A DNA stretch of 27,265 nt, from contig CAVYEW010000019.1 of the NCBI GenBank assembly GCA_963767645.1, positions 1-27,265 on the forward strand, written 5' to 3'. The notes under the pieces were generated by a model. The model worked only from the letters and a program-made list of their open reading frames with translations. It did no database searches and had not been told where the DNA came from. The translations under genes and the position numbers were made by a program. Of the stretch, positions 8,784 through 17,674 are shown piece by piece (position 1 is the stretch's first letter; each line of letters opens with the position of its first letter). Source of the DNA: DATFDN01 sp963767645 (lineage in GTDB: Bacteria; Pseudomonadota; Alphaproteobacteria; Acetobacterales; Acetobacteraceae).

Positions 8784-9304
8784 GCGGCCGCGCCGGTAGC
8801 CGAACCGATGCGGTGCGGGTGCAATTGCCGCTGCTTGACCGTCTGCTGGACGACGCGCCCGACAATCCCCGCGATCCGCCGCTCTCCCAAGGCGAGGCGC
8901 TGGCCATGCTGCGCCGATCGGTCCGCCGTGATCTGGAGGCGCTGCTCAATGCGCGGCGCCGCTGGCAGTCCTGGCCCGCATCGCTCGACGAACTCGACCT
9001 ATCTCCGGTCGGCTATGGCATCCCCGATTTCGCAGCCGGAGCCTTCGACGACCGGCGCCGGCGCGAACAGTTGCGCGCGGAGGTCGAGGCAACCATCCGC
9101 CGTTTCGAGCCGCGCTTCGCCAGCCTGCGCGTGAGCCTGATGGACGAGACGCTGCGGGCCGACGCGACGCTCCGGCTGCGGATCGAGGCGCTGCTGCGCG
9201 TCGAGCCGGCGCCCGAGCCGGTCGCGTTCGATACTGTGCTCGATGTCACCACGGCGGACGTGACGGTTCGGCCGAACGCCGAGGAGGGGTATCGGCGGGA
9301 ATGA
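8780..9304 (+). CDS. tssE: T6SS baseplate protein TssE (gp25-like)
   Basis: TssE is the gp25-like baseplate wedge subunit from which sheath polymerisation starts. From ATG 8780, overlapping the tagJ stop as ATGA, it encodes 174 residues. Landmarks are L-P-L-L-D-R-L-L-D-D, then L-R-R-S-V-R-R-D-L-E-A-L-L-N-A-R-R. The conserved S-P-V-G-Y-G-I-P-D-F follows, then a β-rich C-terminal half (T-I-R-R-F-E-P-R-F and later L-R-L-R-I-E-A-L-L). The upstream open frame is continuous with tagJ because of the tagJ frameshift, so an automatic caller may report a false 441-residue fusion. The family start and the overlap support 8780. Its stop overlaps the tssF start. Confidence 0.93.
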   Translation: MSGRAGSRTDAVRVQLPLLDRLLDDAPDNPRDPPLSQGEALAMLRRSVRRDLEALLNARRRWQSWPASLDELDLSPVGYGIPDFAAGAFDDRRRREQLRAEVEATIRRFEPRFASLRVSLMDETLRADATLRLRIEALLRVEPAPEPVAFDTVLDVTTADVTVRPNAEEGYRRE

Positions 9305-11127
9305 CATCAGATGCGCTGCTGCCGTACTACAACCGCGAGCTGATCGCGCTGCGCCGGCTCGCCGCCGAATTCGCCGAGGCCAATCCGAAAGTGGCGGGGC
9401 GGCTGCGGCTGTCGGCCGACGCGGTGGACGATCCGCACGTGGCGCGGCTGCTGGAGGGCGTCGCCTTCCTGGGCGCGCGGGTGCAGCACCGCCTAGATGA
9501 CGAGTTCCCCGAGCTGACCGACGCTCTGCTCGGCGTACTGTATCCCCATTACCTCGCGCCCTTTCCGTCCTGCGCCATCGCCCGGTTCAGCTGCCAGCCG
9601 GATCTTGCCGGACCGGCGCGGCTGCCCGCTGGACTGGCGCTCGACACCGAACCGGTGCGCGGCGAGACCTGCCGTTTCCGCACCACCGCCGCGGTGACAT
9701 TATGGCCCGTCGAGGTGGACACGGCGCGGCTATCCGGCCTGCCGCTGGCCGCGCCGGCCAACCCGCGCGCGCCCGGCGCGGTAGCGGTGCTTCGCATCTC
9801 ACTGCGTTGCGCAGCCCCGCAGGCGAGCCTTGCCCAGCTCGGCCTGGATTCGCTGCGGCTGTTCCTGCGCGGAGCGGCCAACGTGGTGCTGCCTCTGTAC
9901 GAGCTGCTGTGCCACAACACGATCGGCCTCGCCTGCGCCGACAACCCGGCGGACCCGGCACCCGTACTGCTCGCAGCGAGCGCGCTCGCCCCCGCCGGAT
10001 TCGCGCCGGAGCAGGCGCTATTGCCTTGGCCGGCGCGCAGCTTCTCGGGCTTTCGCCTGCTCAGTGAGTATTTCGCATTCCCCGACAAGTTCCTGTTCCT
10101 CAACATCTCCGGGCTAGAAGCGAAGACCCTGCTATCCGGCGGAAGCAGCATGGAGATCTTCATCTATCTCGATCGCGCGGCGCCAGAATTGGAACGTGCA
10201 GTTAGCGCCGCGACCCTGGCGCTGGGCTGCACGCCGGTCGTCAACCTGTTCGCCCAACGCTGCGAGCCGGTTCCGCTGACGCACACCGATACCGAGTACC
10301 GCGTCGTCCCCGACGCGCGTCGCCCGGCTGCGCTGGAGGTGTGGTCGGTGGACCGCGTGCGCGAGACCCTGCCCAACGGCGTCCAGCGGCCTTGGCGTCC
10401 GTTCTACAGGCTGACGCACGGCGATCCCGACGATGCCGCGCCGGGTGGGTTTTACCACACGAGCCGTCGCGCGGGTCCGGCGCCGCTTGGTGGCAGCGAG
10501 GTCTGCCTCGCGCCGCACGACCCGGATTTCGATCCCGACCATCCGGCCGACGCCGTGCTGTCGATCGACGCCACCTGTACCAACCGCGACCTTCCCGCCG
10601 ACCTACCGTTCGGCGGCGGCCACCCTTGGCTGCGTCTGGTGGAGGGGGAGGCCGCCGTGGCACGGGTGGAGTGCCTGACCGCGCCCACACCGACCTTGCG
10701 GGTGCCGCTGCGCGAGCGCGGGTTCTGGCGACTGGTCTCGCATCTCTCGCTAGGACATCTCTCGATCACCGGCGGCGCCGAGGCGGCTACGGCGTTGAAG
10801 GAGATCCTGCGGCTCTATGATTTGCGTGATTCCCCCGACAGCCGGGCGGCGATCGAGGCGTTGGTGGGCGTAACGGCACGCCCTGGCACGGCGCGGGTGC
10901 CGGGCAGCCGCGCCGGCGCGTTCTGTCGCGGGCTGGACGTATTGCTGGAGTTCGAGCCGCGCGCCTGGCAGGCAGGCGGGCTTTACCTGCTGGCAAGCGT
11001 GCTCGACCGGTTCCTCGGCTTGCACGCGACGGTCAATTCCTTCACCCGCACTACGGCTGTGCTGCGGGGCCGCCCCGGTCGCGCCGCCGCCTGGCCGGCG
11101 CGGGCCGGCGACCGCCCGCTGCTGTGA
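9301..11127 (+). CDS. tssF: T6SS baseplate protein TssF (ImpG/VasA)
   Basis: TssF forms the TssF2–TssG core of the T6SS baseplate wedge, in the cytoplasm at the inner membrane. The 608-residue length is standard. The N-terminus is highly characteristic: Y-Y-N-R-E-L-I-A-L-R-R-L-A-A-E-F-A, then V-A-R-L-L-E-G-V-A-F-L-G-A-R-V, then F-P-E-L-T-D-A-L-L and L-Y-P-H-Y-L-A-P-F-P-S. The C-terminus closes with W-P-A-R-A-G-D-R-P-L-L. The ATG overlaps the tssE stop (ATGA) and the stop overlaps the GTG of tssG, indicating translational coupling. The frame is unbroken. Confidence 0.96.
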   Translation: MTSDALLPYYNRELIALRRLAAEFAEANPKVAGRLRLSADAVDDPHVARLLEGVAFLGARVQHRLDDEFPELTDALLGVLYPHYLAPFPSCAIARFSCQPDLAGPARLPAGLALDTEPVRGETCRFRTTAAVTLWPVEVDTARLSGLPLAAPANPRAPGAVAVLRISLRCAAPQASLAQLGLDSLRLFLRGAANVVLPLYELLCHNTIGLACADNPADPAPVLLAASALAPAGFAPEQALLPWPARSFSGFRLLSEYFAFPDKFLFLNISGLEAKTLLSGGSSMEIFIYLDRAAPELERAVSAATLALGCTPVVNLFAQRCEPVPLTHTDTEYRVVPDARRPAALEVWSVDRVRETLPNGVQRPWRPFYRLTHGDPDDAAPGGFYHTSRRAGPAPLGGSEVCLAPHDPDFDPDHPADAVLSIDATCTNRDLPADLPFGGGHPWLRLVEGEAAVARVECLTAPTPTLRVPLRERGFWRLVSHLSLGHLSITGGAEAATALKEILRLYDLRDSPDSRAAIEALVGVTARPGTARVPGSRAGAFCRGLDVLLEFEPRAWQAGGLYLLASVLDRFLGLHATVNSFTRTTAVLRGRPGRAAAWPARAGDRPLL

Positions 11128-12152
11128 CCCTGCTCGATCGCATCCGGCGGGAGCCGCGGCGCTTCCGCTTCGACGCGCTGGTGCGCGTGCTGCTGCGCCG
11201 CGCGCGGCAGGGCGAACCAGCCGAGGTCGCGCGGTTCCGCACTCCGGCCGGGCTCGCCTATCCGCCGGCCGAAGTCGTTGCGGTGGACGATGGCACGCCG
11301 ACGCCGTACGTGACGGTTGGAATGATGGGTCTTATCGGCCCGATGGGCGTGCTGCCGCGGATGTATACCGAGGCGGCTGCTACGGCACTCCGGCAGCGGT
11401 CGCGGGCGCTGCACGATTTCCTCGACATGCTCGGCCACCGCATGATTGCCGCCTTCGCGCAGGCCGGGATCAAGTACCGGCTGGCCCGGTCGGCGGAGAC
11501 GCCGGCGCCGACCGAACCGCCGCAAGCAGATGCCGCCGGACAAGCGCTGCTGTCCTTTGCCGGCTACGGCACGCCCGGCCTGGTCCCGCGGCTCGCAGCG
11601 GGCGAGATGGCGCTGCTGCATTACGCCGGGCTGTTCGCCACGCGGCCGCGCTCGGCGGACCGGCTCGCGGCTTTGCTGTCCGACTGGCTTGGCCGGCCGG
11701 CGCAGGTGGAGCAGTTCGCGGGCGCATGGCTGTTCCTACCGCCCGATCAGCGGACCGCGTTGGGGCGCGGCGTGTTGCCAGGTGCGTTCAACCGTCTTGG
11801 CGTGGACGCCGCGGCCGGCGTGCGGGCCTTCGACGTGCAGGCTCGGATCGTGCTGCGCATTGGACCCCTGGATCGAGGCGCGTTCGAGGCGCTGCTGCCC
11901 GATCGTCCTGGGCTGCGGCGGCTGATCTCGCTGGTGCGTGCCTATCTGGGCTTGGAGGTGGGCTTCGCCGTGAACCCGGTGCTCGCCGCGGCGGCGGTGC
12001 CGGCACTGCGGCTCGATGCCGCCGCCGAGTCCGCGCCGCGCCTGGGCTGGAACACCTGGCTATCTGTGCCGCCAGAGCCAGGGCGCCGACACGAAGCGCC
12101 CGATGCGGTGTTCGAGGCCGAGATGGTCGAGGCCGCGGAGGTTTGGCGATGA
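11124..12152 (+). CDS. tssG: T6SS baseplate protein TssG (ImpH/VasB)
   Basis: TssG completes the baseplate wedge together with TssF and TssE. The 342-residue protein begins at a GTG that overlaps the tssF stop (GTGA). It contains expected features: an N-terminal R-F-R-F-D-A-L-V-R-V-L, then V-G-M-M-G-L-I-G-P-M-G-V-L-P with Y-T-E, a helical L-H-D-F-L-D-M-L-G-H-R segment, a central G-Y-G-T-P-G-L-V, and a C-terminal L-G-W-N-T-W-L. The stop overlaps the next gene's ATG, so the methyltransferase is translationally coupled to this baseplate gene. Confidence 0.95.
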   Translation: MTLLDRIRREPRRFRFDALVRVLLRRARQGEPAEVARFRTPAGLAYPPAEVVAVDDGTPTPYVTVGMMGLIGPMGVLPRMYTEAAATALRQRSRALHDFLDMLGHRMIAAFAQAGIKYRLARSAETPAPTEPPQADAAGQALLSFAGYGTPGLVPRLAAGEMALLHYAGLFATRPRSADRLAALLSDWLGRPAQVEQFAGAWLFLPPDQRTALGRGVLPGAFNRLGVDAAAGVRAFDVQARIVLRIGPLDRGAFEALLPDRPGLRRLISLVRAYLGLEVGFAVNPVLAAAAVPALRLDAAAESAPRLGWNTWLSVPPEPGRRHEAPDAVFEAEMVEAAEVWR

Positions 12153-13654
12153 GCGGATGGGGCGAAGGCTATGTCACCGACGTTGCGTACATGCCCGGCT
12201 ACTACCGCCAGCAATCGCCGCTGCATTTGCACCTCGCCTGCCTGCTGGGCAGCGTGGCCGGGCTGAACGCGCGGCCCGACGCGCCGCTGACCTACCTCGA
12301 TCTGGGCTGTGGGTTCGGGTTCGGCGCCCTCGCCCTCGCCGCCAGCAATCCGGGCTGGCGTGTCATCGGCATCGATTTCGCACCGGCGCATGTTGTGACC
12401 GCGCGCGCCTTGGCGGCGGAAGCCCGCATCGGCAACGCCGCTTTTCTGGAAGCCGATCTCGCTACGCTCGCCGATACCAAGGTCGGGCTCGCATTGCCCG
12501 AGGCCGACGTGGTGAGCGTGCATGGGGTCTGGAGCTGGGTGCCGCCGCCGGTGCAACAGGGAATTGTGGCGCTGCTGCGCGACAAGCTGCGGCCGGGCGG
12601 TATCGCGCATATCAGCTACAATGCCTTGCCCGGCTGGCAGTCGGCGATCGGGATGCAGCGGTTGCTGCGCGAGGCCGGAAGTCGTGTTGCCGCGCGCAGC
12701 GACCGGCAGGCGCGCGCGGGGCTTGCGGCAGTCCGGGCATTGGCCGAGGCGGAGGCCGTGCAGCTTGGCCCCGTGTTCGTCCGCAGGATGCTGGCCCGGC
12801 TGGAGCAGGTGCCGGATTCCTATCTGGCGCACGAGTACATGAACGAATGCTGGTCGCCCTGCTTTCATGCCGACGTTGTCCGCGCGCTTGCTGGCGCTAA
12901 GCTTGAGTTCGTGGCCTCCGCCCAGCTCATTGAGAATTTTCCCGAGCTGACTTTGACCGAGGCCCAGCGAGCGGTGGTGGGCGGCTTCGACGATCCGCTG
13001 ATGCGCGAACTGGCCAAGGACATGTGCCTTGACCGCGCGCTGCGCCACGACGTGTTCGTTCGCGGCGTACGGCGGCTTGGTCGCGCGGCGCGCGACGCGG
13101 CGTTGGGCGAGGTCATGCTCGCCCTGACGCGCACTCCAGACGCCTTTGCGTACGAGGCCGAGGTGCCCGGCGGTCAAGCGGCGCTCGCGCGGGACTTTTA
13201 CGGCCCGATCGTGGCCGAGCTGGCGCGTGGTCCGCGCCTTGTCCGCGATCTGCTGGGATTGCCGGGCGTGACCGGCAGCCGCGACAACCCGGCGGAGCTG
13301 GTCGGCCTGCTGGTCGGTACGGAACAGGCGATTCCGGTGGCCGGGCCGCCCGGCACGACGGAGATGGCCGGACTGTTCAATGCGGTAGCGCTACGCCTTC
13401 TGGCGCAGCCGGGGAATCTCGGTGCGGCATTCGCGATGGCAACCGGCGGCATCGGATCACCGCTGCCCTGCACAGTCCTGGACGGCTGTATCTGCGCGGC
13501 CCTGAATAACGGTGTCATGGACCCGCGCGCCATTGCAGGTGAGCTGGCCGCCGGCAAGCCTCAGGAAGAGGGGGAGCGGCTGGCCCAGTTTGTCGAGCGC
13601 CGTGTCGCTGATCGAGCCCCGGCTTGGCGCACGCTGGGGCTGCTGGCAACGTGA
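12149..13654 (+). CDS. Class I SAM methyltransferase with regulatory-domain-like C-terminus, last gene of T6SS operon
   Basis: The 501-residue protein has a Rossmann-type SAM-binding motif I (Y-L-D-L-G-C-G-F-G-F-G, near residues 49–59) and the acidic end of strand 2 (V-I-G-I-D-F). An L-R-P-G-G-I-A-H-I-S-Y-N segment follows near 145–160. The N-terminus (G-Y-V-T-D-V-A-Y, then G-Y-Y-R-Q-Q-S-P) and the long α-helical second half resemble methyltransferases carrying the 'methyltransferase regulatory domain' (PF10119-like). Such proteins occur in alphaproteobacteria but are not a T6SS core component. ATG 12149 overlaps the tssG stop, so it is part of the T6SS transcript. The substrate is unknown; a secretion-apparatus protein, an effector or a cell-surface glycan are possible. 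No cysteine-rich, membrane or secretion motif is visible. The family call is confident; a T6SS role is inference from position. Confidence 0.82.
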   Translation: MSGWGEGYVTDVAYMPGYYRQQSPLHLHLACLLGSVAGLNARPDAPLTYLDLGCGFGFGALALAASNPGWRVIGIDFAPAHVVTARALAAEARIGNAAFLEADLATLADTKVGLALPEADVVSVHGVWSWVPPPVQQGIVALLRDKLRPGGIAHISYNALPGWQSAIGMQRLLREAGSRVAARSDRQARAGLAAVRALAEAEAVQLGPVFVRRMLARLEQVPDSYLAHEYMNECWSPCFHADVVRALAGAKLEFVASAQLIENFPELTLTEAQRAVVGGFDDPLMRELAKDMCLDRALRHDVFVRGVRRLGRAARDAALGEVMLALTRTPDAFAYEAEVPGGQAALARDFYGPIVAELARGPRLVRDLLGLPGVTGSRDNPAELVGLLVGTEQAIPVAGPPGTTEMAGLFNAVALRLLAQPGNLGAAFAMATGGIGSPLPCTVLDGCICAALNNGVMDPRAIAGELAAGKPQEEGERLAQFVERRVADRAPAWRTLGLLAT

Positions 13655-13683
13655 CTCCGGTAGCAGGAGGGGGGGTTCGCGTC

Positions 13684-14382
13684 ATGATCGATCTACGGCC
13701 CTACGACAGCCTGGGCGGCGGCCATCACGGCTGGCTCGAAACCCGCCACCATTTTTCATTCGCAGACTATTACGACCCTCAACGTCTGCATTGGGGCGCT
13801 GTGCGAGTGTGGAACGACGACGAGATCGCACCCCGCAGCGGCTTCCCGCCGCATCCCCATGCCGACATGGAGATCATCACCTATGTCCGGCGGGGAGCCA
13901 TCACGCACCAGGATAGTCTCGGCAACGAAGGCAGGACCGAAGCGGGCGACGTGCAGGTGATGAGCGCCGGGACGGGCATTCGGCATGCGGAGTATAATCG
14001 TGAGCCGGAAATCACCAAGCTGTTTCAGATCTGGGTCATTCCGAAACAGCGCGGCGGCGTGCCGTCCTGGGGCATGAAGCCGTTTCCCAAAGACGACCGG
14101 GCCGGGCGATTTGTCGTTCTGGCCAGCGGCTTCGGATCGGACACGGAGGCGCTGCCGATCCGCGCGGACGCAAGGGTGGTCGGTGCGACGCTGAAGGCGG
14201 GCCAGACGGCGGAGTATCTGCTCGGGGACGACCGCAAGCTCTACCTCGTTCCAGCCAGCGGCGCGGTGGAAGTCAACGGCGTGCGCGTGGGTGCGCGCGA
14301 TGGCGCGGCCGTGCGCGAGGAGCCTGAGTTGCGCATCACCGCGCTGGAGGATGCCGAAATCGTCATGGTGGAGGCAGCGTGA
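13684..14382 (+). CDS. Pirin family protein (bicupin)
   Basis: Pirins are iron-binding bicupins; some bacterial members oxidise quercetin and others act as redox-dependent regulators. The 232-residue protein has all four metal ligands of the N-terminal cupin: H57 and H59 in F-P-P-H-P-H-A-D-M-E-I, and H101 and E103 in G-T-G-I-R-H-A-E-Y. The N-terminus G-W-L-E-T-R-H-H-F-S-F is the family hallmark (YhaK-like size). ATG 13684 is chosen because AGGAGG lies at 13665–13670. It starts 29 bp after the methyltransferase, so read-through from the T6SS operon is possible but a shared function is not implied. It converges with the LysR gene. The substrate is not predictable. Confidence 0.93.
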   Translation: MIDLRPYDSLGGGHHGWLETRHHFSFADYYDPQRLHWGAVRVWNDDEIAPRSGFPPHPHADMEIITYVRRGAITHQDSLGNEGRTEAGDVQVMSAGTGIRHAEYNREPEITKLFQIWVIPKQRGGVPSWGMKPFPKDDRAGRFVVLASGFGSDTEALPIRADARVVGATLKAGQTAEYLLGDDRKLYLVPASGAVEVNGVRVGARDGAAVREEPELRITALEDAEIVMVEAA

Positions 14383-14407
14383 CCGCCTGCGGAATCGTTG
14401 CTCCAGC

Positions 14408-15346
14408 TTACTGATCCTCTGGAACATCCTCCGCGATTTCCCGTCCGATCTCGAACAGGCGCGATCGCAACCACATCGCTGCCGGCTCGGCGTCCGACAC
14501 GCCGCCCCAGAATATTTCTACGTTCCAGGGCGGCAGCGCCAAGGGCGGGGGTGCCAACACGAGATCGAACCCGCGCACCAGCTCGGCGGCGATCCGGCGG
14601 GGCAGATGACCGATCATGTCGGTGCGTTCCACGATCCGCGGCACCAGGTGGAAGTCCGATACCGTCACCGCCACGCGCCGGCGCCGGCCGAGTTTGCCCA
14701 GCGCTTCGTCGACAACGCCGCGATCGTCGGCGGCCAGCGTCACCAGCACGTGCGGGACGGACACGTACGCGTCCAGCGTCAGCGCGGCCTCTCGGCCCAG
14801 GTGCGGGTTGTCGCGCCGGGCGATGCAGACATAGCCGTCCGTGTACATCTGGTGCCGGCGGACCCGCTTGGGGATGTTGCGGAAGGAGCCGATCACCAGG
14901 TCGATCTCACCCCGGTCCACCAGGTCGAAGGCGTCGCGCTTGTCGAGCGCGAGCAGGCGCACATCGATGCCTGGCGCGGTGCGTGACAGCACCTCGATGA
15001 AGCGCGGCAGAATCATGCTCGCCGGGTGGTCTCCCGTGGCGATGCGGAACACTGCCCGCGCCCGCTCCGGATCGAAGCCGGTCTCGGCGTCGAATACCTG
15101 ACGCACCTGCGCCAGCACTTCGCTGACCGGGCGCAGAAGCGCCACTGCCTTTGATGTCGGACGCATCGGCGCGCCCGGCACGCGCACCAGCAGCTCATTC
15201 TTGAAGATCAGCCGCAGCCGCGACAGCGCGGCGCTCATGGCCGGCTGCCCCAGCCCCATCCGATGGCCGGCGCGGGTGACATTGCGCTCGGCCATCAGCG
15301 CCTCGAACGCGACCAGGAGATTGAGGTCGATCGTGGCCAGGTTCAT
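14408..15346 (-). CDS. LysR-type transcriptional regulator (NodD-like)
   Basis: LysR regulators are tetrameric DNA-binding activators or repressors controlled by small ligands. An N-terminal winged helix-turn-helix spans about 4–65 (I-D-L-N-L-L-V-A-F-E-A-L-M-A-E-R-N-V-T-R-A, then Q-P-A-M-S-A-A-L-S-R-L-R). It is followed by a type 2 periplasmic-binding-like effector domain (from V-F-R-I-A-T-G-D). The NodD-like opening is clear. The start at 15346 (312 residues) is preferred over the ATG at 15358, because GAGGGTGG precedes 15346 and no ribosome-binding site precedes 15358. It is divergent from the DUF1127 gene across an AT-rich gap, the usual layout for LysR autoregulation. Its target is unknown; the pirin gene behind it is convergent rather than cotranscribed. 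Confidence 0.93.
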   Translation of the reverse strand: MNLATIDLNLLVAFEALMAERNVTRAGHRMGLGQPAMSAALSRLRLIFKNELLVRVPGAPMRPTSKAVALLRPVSEVLAQVRQVFDAETGFDPERARAVFRIATGDHPASMILPRFIEVLSRTAPGIDVRLLALDKRDAFDLVDRGEIDLVIGSFRNIPKRVRRHQMYTDGYVCIARRDNPHLGREAALTLDAYVSVPHVLVTLAADDRGVVDEALGKLGRRRRVAVTVSDFHLVPRIVERTDMIGHLPRRIAAELVRGFDLVLAPPPLALPPWNVEIFWGGVSDAEPAAMWLRSRLFEIGREIAEDVPEDQ

Positions 15347-15358
15347 CGCCACCCTCAT

Positions 15359-15464
15359 CGATTATGCGAATACTGCGAATTTTATGTATCGATTTGAATG
15401 ATGCCCCGTGCCCTCATACCTAGCAAGCAACGGGCGGTAAGCCCGTCATTGGATGGAGAGCCAC
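15359..15464. promoter_or_regulatory. AT-rich divergent regulatory region with direct repeat and leader hairpin
   Basis: This gap between lysR and the DUF1127 gene is far more AT-rich than its surroundings. It holds a direct repeat of TGCGAAT at 15365–15371 and 15374–15380, 9 bp apart, close to the lysR start; this could be a regulator-binding element. Nearer the DUF1127 gene, a perfect 6-bp hairpin (ACGGGC-GGTAA-GCCCGT, 15430–15446) sits about 10 bp before the ribosome-binding site GGAGAG. It could modulate translation. No convincing -10 element was found, so promoter positions are not assigned. Confidence 0.4.
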
Positions 15465-15674
15465 ATGGCTAGGTCATACGATCACTCCGGCCACCACACG
15501 CCTTATCAGGCATCGACGCTGGTGGCGCGCGCCGCCGCCCTCGCCAGCCTGTGGCTCCGGCGGAGGCAGGATCGCGCCGAGCTGGCCTGGTGGAGCGAAC
15601 GCGACCTGCACGATGCCGGCACGTCCCGCGCCGCCTTGGAATACGAGCTCCGCAAGCCGTTCTGGCGCCAATGA
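15465..15674 (+). CDS. Small DUF1127 (YjiS-like) protein
   Basis: DUF1127 proteins are very small, arginine-rich proteins common in alphaproteobacteria; some studied members bind RNA and affect sRNA or mRNA turnover and stress or phosphate responses. The C-terminal part carries the family signature: W-L-R-R-R-Q-D-R-A-E-L-A-W-W-S-E-R-D-L-H-D-A-G, then E-Y-E-L-R-K-P-F-W-R-Q. ATG 15465 (69 residues) is preferred because GGAGAG is well spaced before it; the in-frame ATG at 15453 overlaps that ribosome-binding site. It has its own likely promoter region and leader hairpin. Its stop lies 59 bp before the next small gene, suggesting a two-gene transcript. Confidence 0.9.
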   Translation: MARSYDHSGHHTPYQASTLVARAAALASLWLRRRQDRAELAWWSERDLHDAGTSRAALEYELRKPFWRQ

Positions 15675-15733
15675 ACCGAGAGCTGTCGGCGGCCAGGCTC
15701 GTGTCCGCGATAGCTCAGGAAAGGAACAAAATC

Positions 15734-16087
15734 ATGATCCCCTTCAACATTGATGAGTCCTGGTACCAAACCCACTGGTACGGCGACCCGGCTCAGCAGC
15801 CAAGGCCACCGCGCGGCAAGACCAGGAACCGGGCTGCCATAGGCCGCATCGCGGCCGCTGCCTTGCTCACCACGATCGGCAGTGGGGCCGCCTTGGCGCA
15901 GGGCGCACCGCCCGGTTCCGCTCCGTGGCAAAGCAGCTGGCCAAGCTATGTCGAACAACACCAGATGCAGACGATGGCCGCCTCCAGGGCGACCACGACG
16001 CGCCCCGGCGGAAACGCGGTGGCGGCACGGCGCGGCGGGTCGGTTCCCGTCGCGGGCAATGCCCAGATCCGCTTTCCGAGAGGCTAG
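15734..16087 (+). CDS. Small protein with a conserved-looking aromatic N-terminus and a membrane/signal-like segment
   Basis: This 117-residue protein begins M-I-P-F-N-I-D-E-S-W-Y, an opening that resembles short uncharacterised alphaproteobacterial proteins often found next to DUF1127 genes (recalled similarity, not searched). About 30 polar residues precede a basic stretch and a hydrophobic Ala/Leu-rich segment near 37–54 ending in A-L-A-Q. This could be a single membrane anchor, or an unusually late signal peptide with an A-x-A-type cleavage site. The remainder is Pro/Ser/Arg-rich and low complexity. GGAAAGGAA lies just upstream of ATG 15734. An alternative ATG at 15671 overlaps the DUF1127 stop but lacks an obvious site. 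Function is unknown. Confidence 0.75.
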   Translation: MIPFNIDESWYQTHWYGDPAQQPRPPRGKTRNRAAIGRIAAAALLTTIGSGAALAQGAPPGSAPWQSSWPSYVEQHQMQTMAASRATTTRPGGNAVAARRGGSVPVAGNAQIRFPRG

Positions 16088-16213
16088 AGAAATGCGCCCG
16101 CATTCCTGAAGGGGTGCGGGTCTGCAAACTGAGGTGCGCTCTGGCTGCGCAGTTCCTGCCGGAGCTGGACGAGAATCTTGCCCGGTCACGCCGGCCGGGT
16201 CTAGCAAGCCGCG

Positions 16214-16936
16214 ATGAGCAGCCACACGCGCCGTCCCGTGGTCGGCATCACCCTCGATGCCGAGCCGCCGGGCGGCTACTCGAAATATCCGTGGTACGCG
16301 CTGCGGGCGAACTACGCCGAGGCGGTGATCGCCGCCGGCGGCTTGCCTGTGGCATTGCCGCATGACGCCGGGCTGGCGGCCGACTGGCTGGCGGGGGTCG
16401 ACGCGCTGATCGTGACCGGGGGCGCTTTCGACATCGATCCGGCCCTGTACGGCGACTCAGGGCGCCATGCGACCGTCACACTGAAGGAGGGACGCACGGC
16501 GGCCGAGCTGGCGCTGACCCGACGCGCCCTCGATCGCGAGATGCCGGTGCTGGGGATCTGCGGCGGCGAGCAGCTTCTGGCGGTCGCGCTGGGCGGCACG
16601 CTGATCCAGCATATCCCGGAGTTCGATCTCCGAGGCGCTGGAGCACGAGCAGCCGAACCCGCGCCATCTTCCGGGCCATGACGTCGCTATCCGGCCCGGC
16701 ACCAAGCTGCACCAGATCGTCGGCGCGGCGGAAATGCGGGTGAACTCCGCGCATCATCAGGCCGTGCGCGAGGCCGGGCCACGCGCGACGGTGAACGCGG
16801 TCGCACCCGACGGCGTCGTGGAGGGCATCGAGGCCATCGACATGCGCTTCTGCCTCGGCGTGCAGTGGCATCCGGAGTTCTTCATCGATCCCGGCGACCG
16901 CCGCATCTTCGATGCCCTGATCGCCGCCTGCGCCGG

Positions 16937-16940
<4 letters not shown>
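16214..16940 (+). pseudogene. Gamma-glutamyl-gamma-aminobutyrate hydrolase-like class I glutamine amidotransferase, +1 frameshift
   Basis: Peptidase C26/PuuD-like enzymes hydrolyse γ-glutamyl amides such as γ-glutamyl-GABA in putrescine breakdown. The first part has V-V-G-I-T-L-D, L-P-H-D, the D-A-L-I-V-T-G-G-A-F-D-I-D-P segment and the nucleophile elbow L-G-I-C-G-G-E-Q (the active Cys within G-I-C-G-G). After I-P-E at about 16620 one extra base breaks the frame. It resumes as S-E-A-L-E-H-E-Q-P-N-P-R-H and carries the rest of the triad (V-Q-W-H-P-E-F) before the stop at 16940. The corrected length is 241 residues, normal for the family. Its stop overlaps the ATG of the pseudouridine synthase. 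The substrate is inferred from family only. Confidence 0.87.

Positions 16941-17673
<733 letters not shown>

Positions 17674-17674
<1 letters not shown>

Noticed and set aside
11726..12148. Upstream extension of the methyltransferase frame inside tssG
   Set aside because: It is an out-of-frame reading of tssG; the SAM methyltransferase family begins at the ATG overlapping the tssG stop.
16610..16640. The amidotransferase frameshift as a fourth NGA-type slip site
   Set aside because: Family alignment favours the extra base just after I-P-E (giving S-I-S-E-A-L) rather than at CTC-CGA-G, so it does not clearly share the GTAC-N-GA context.
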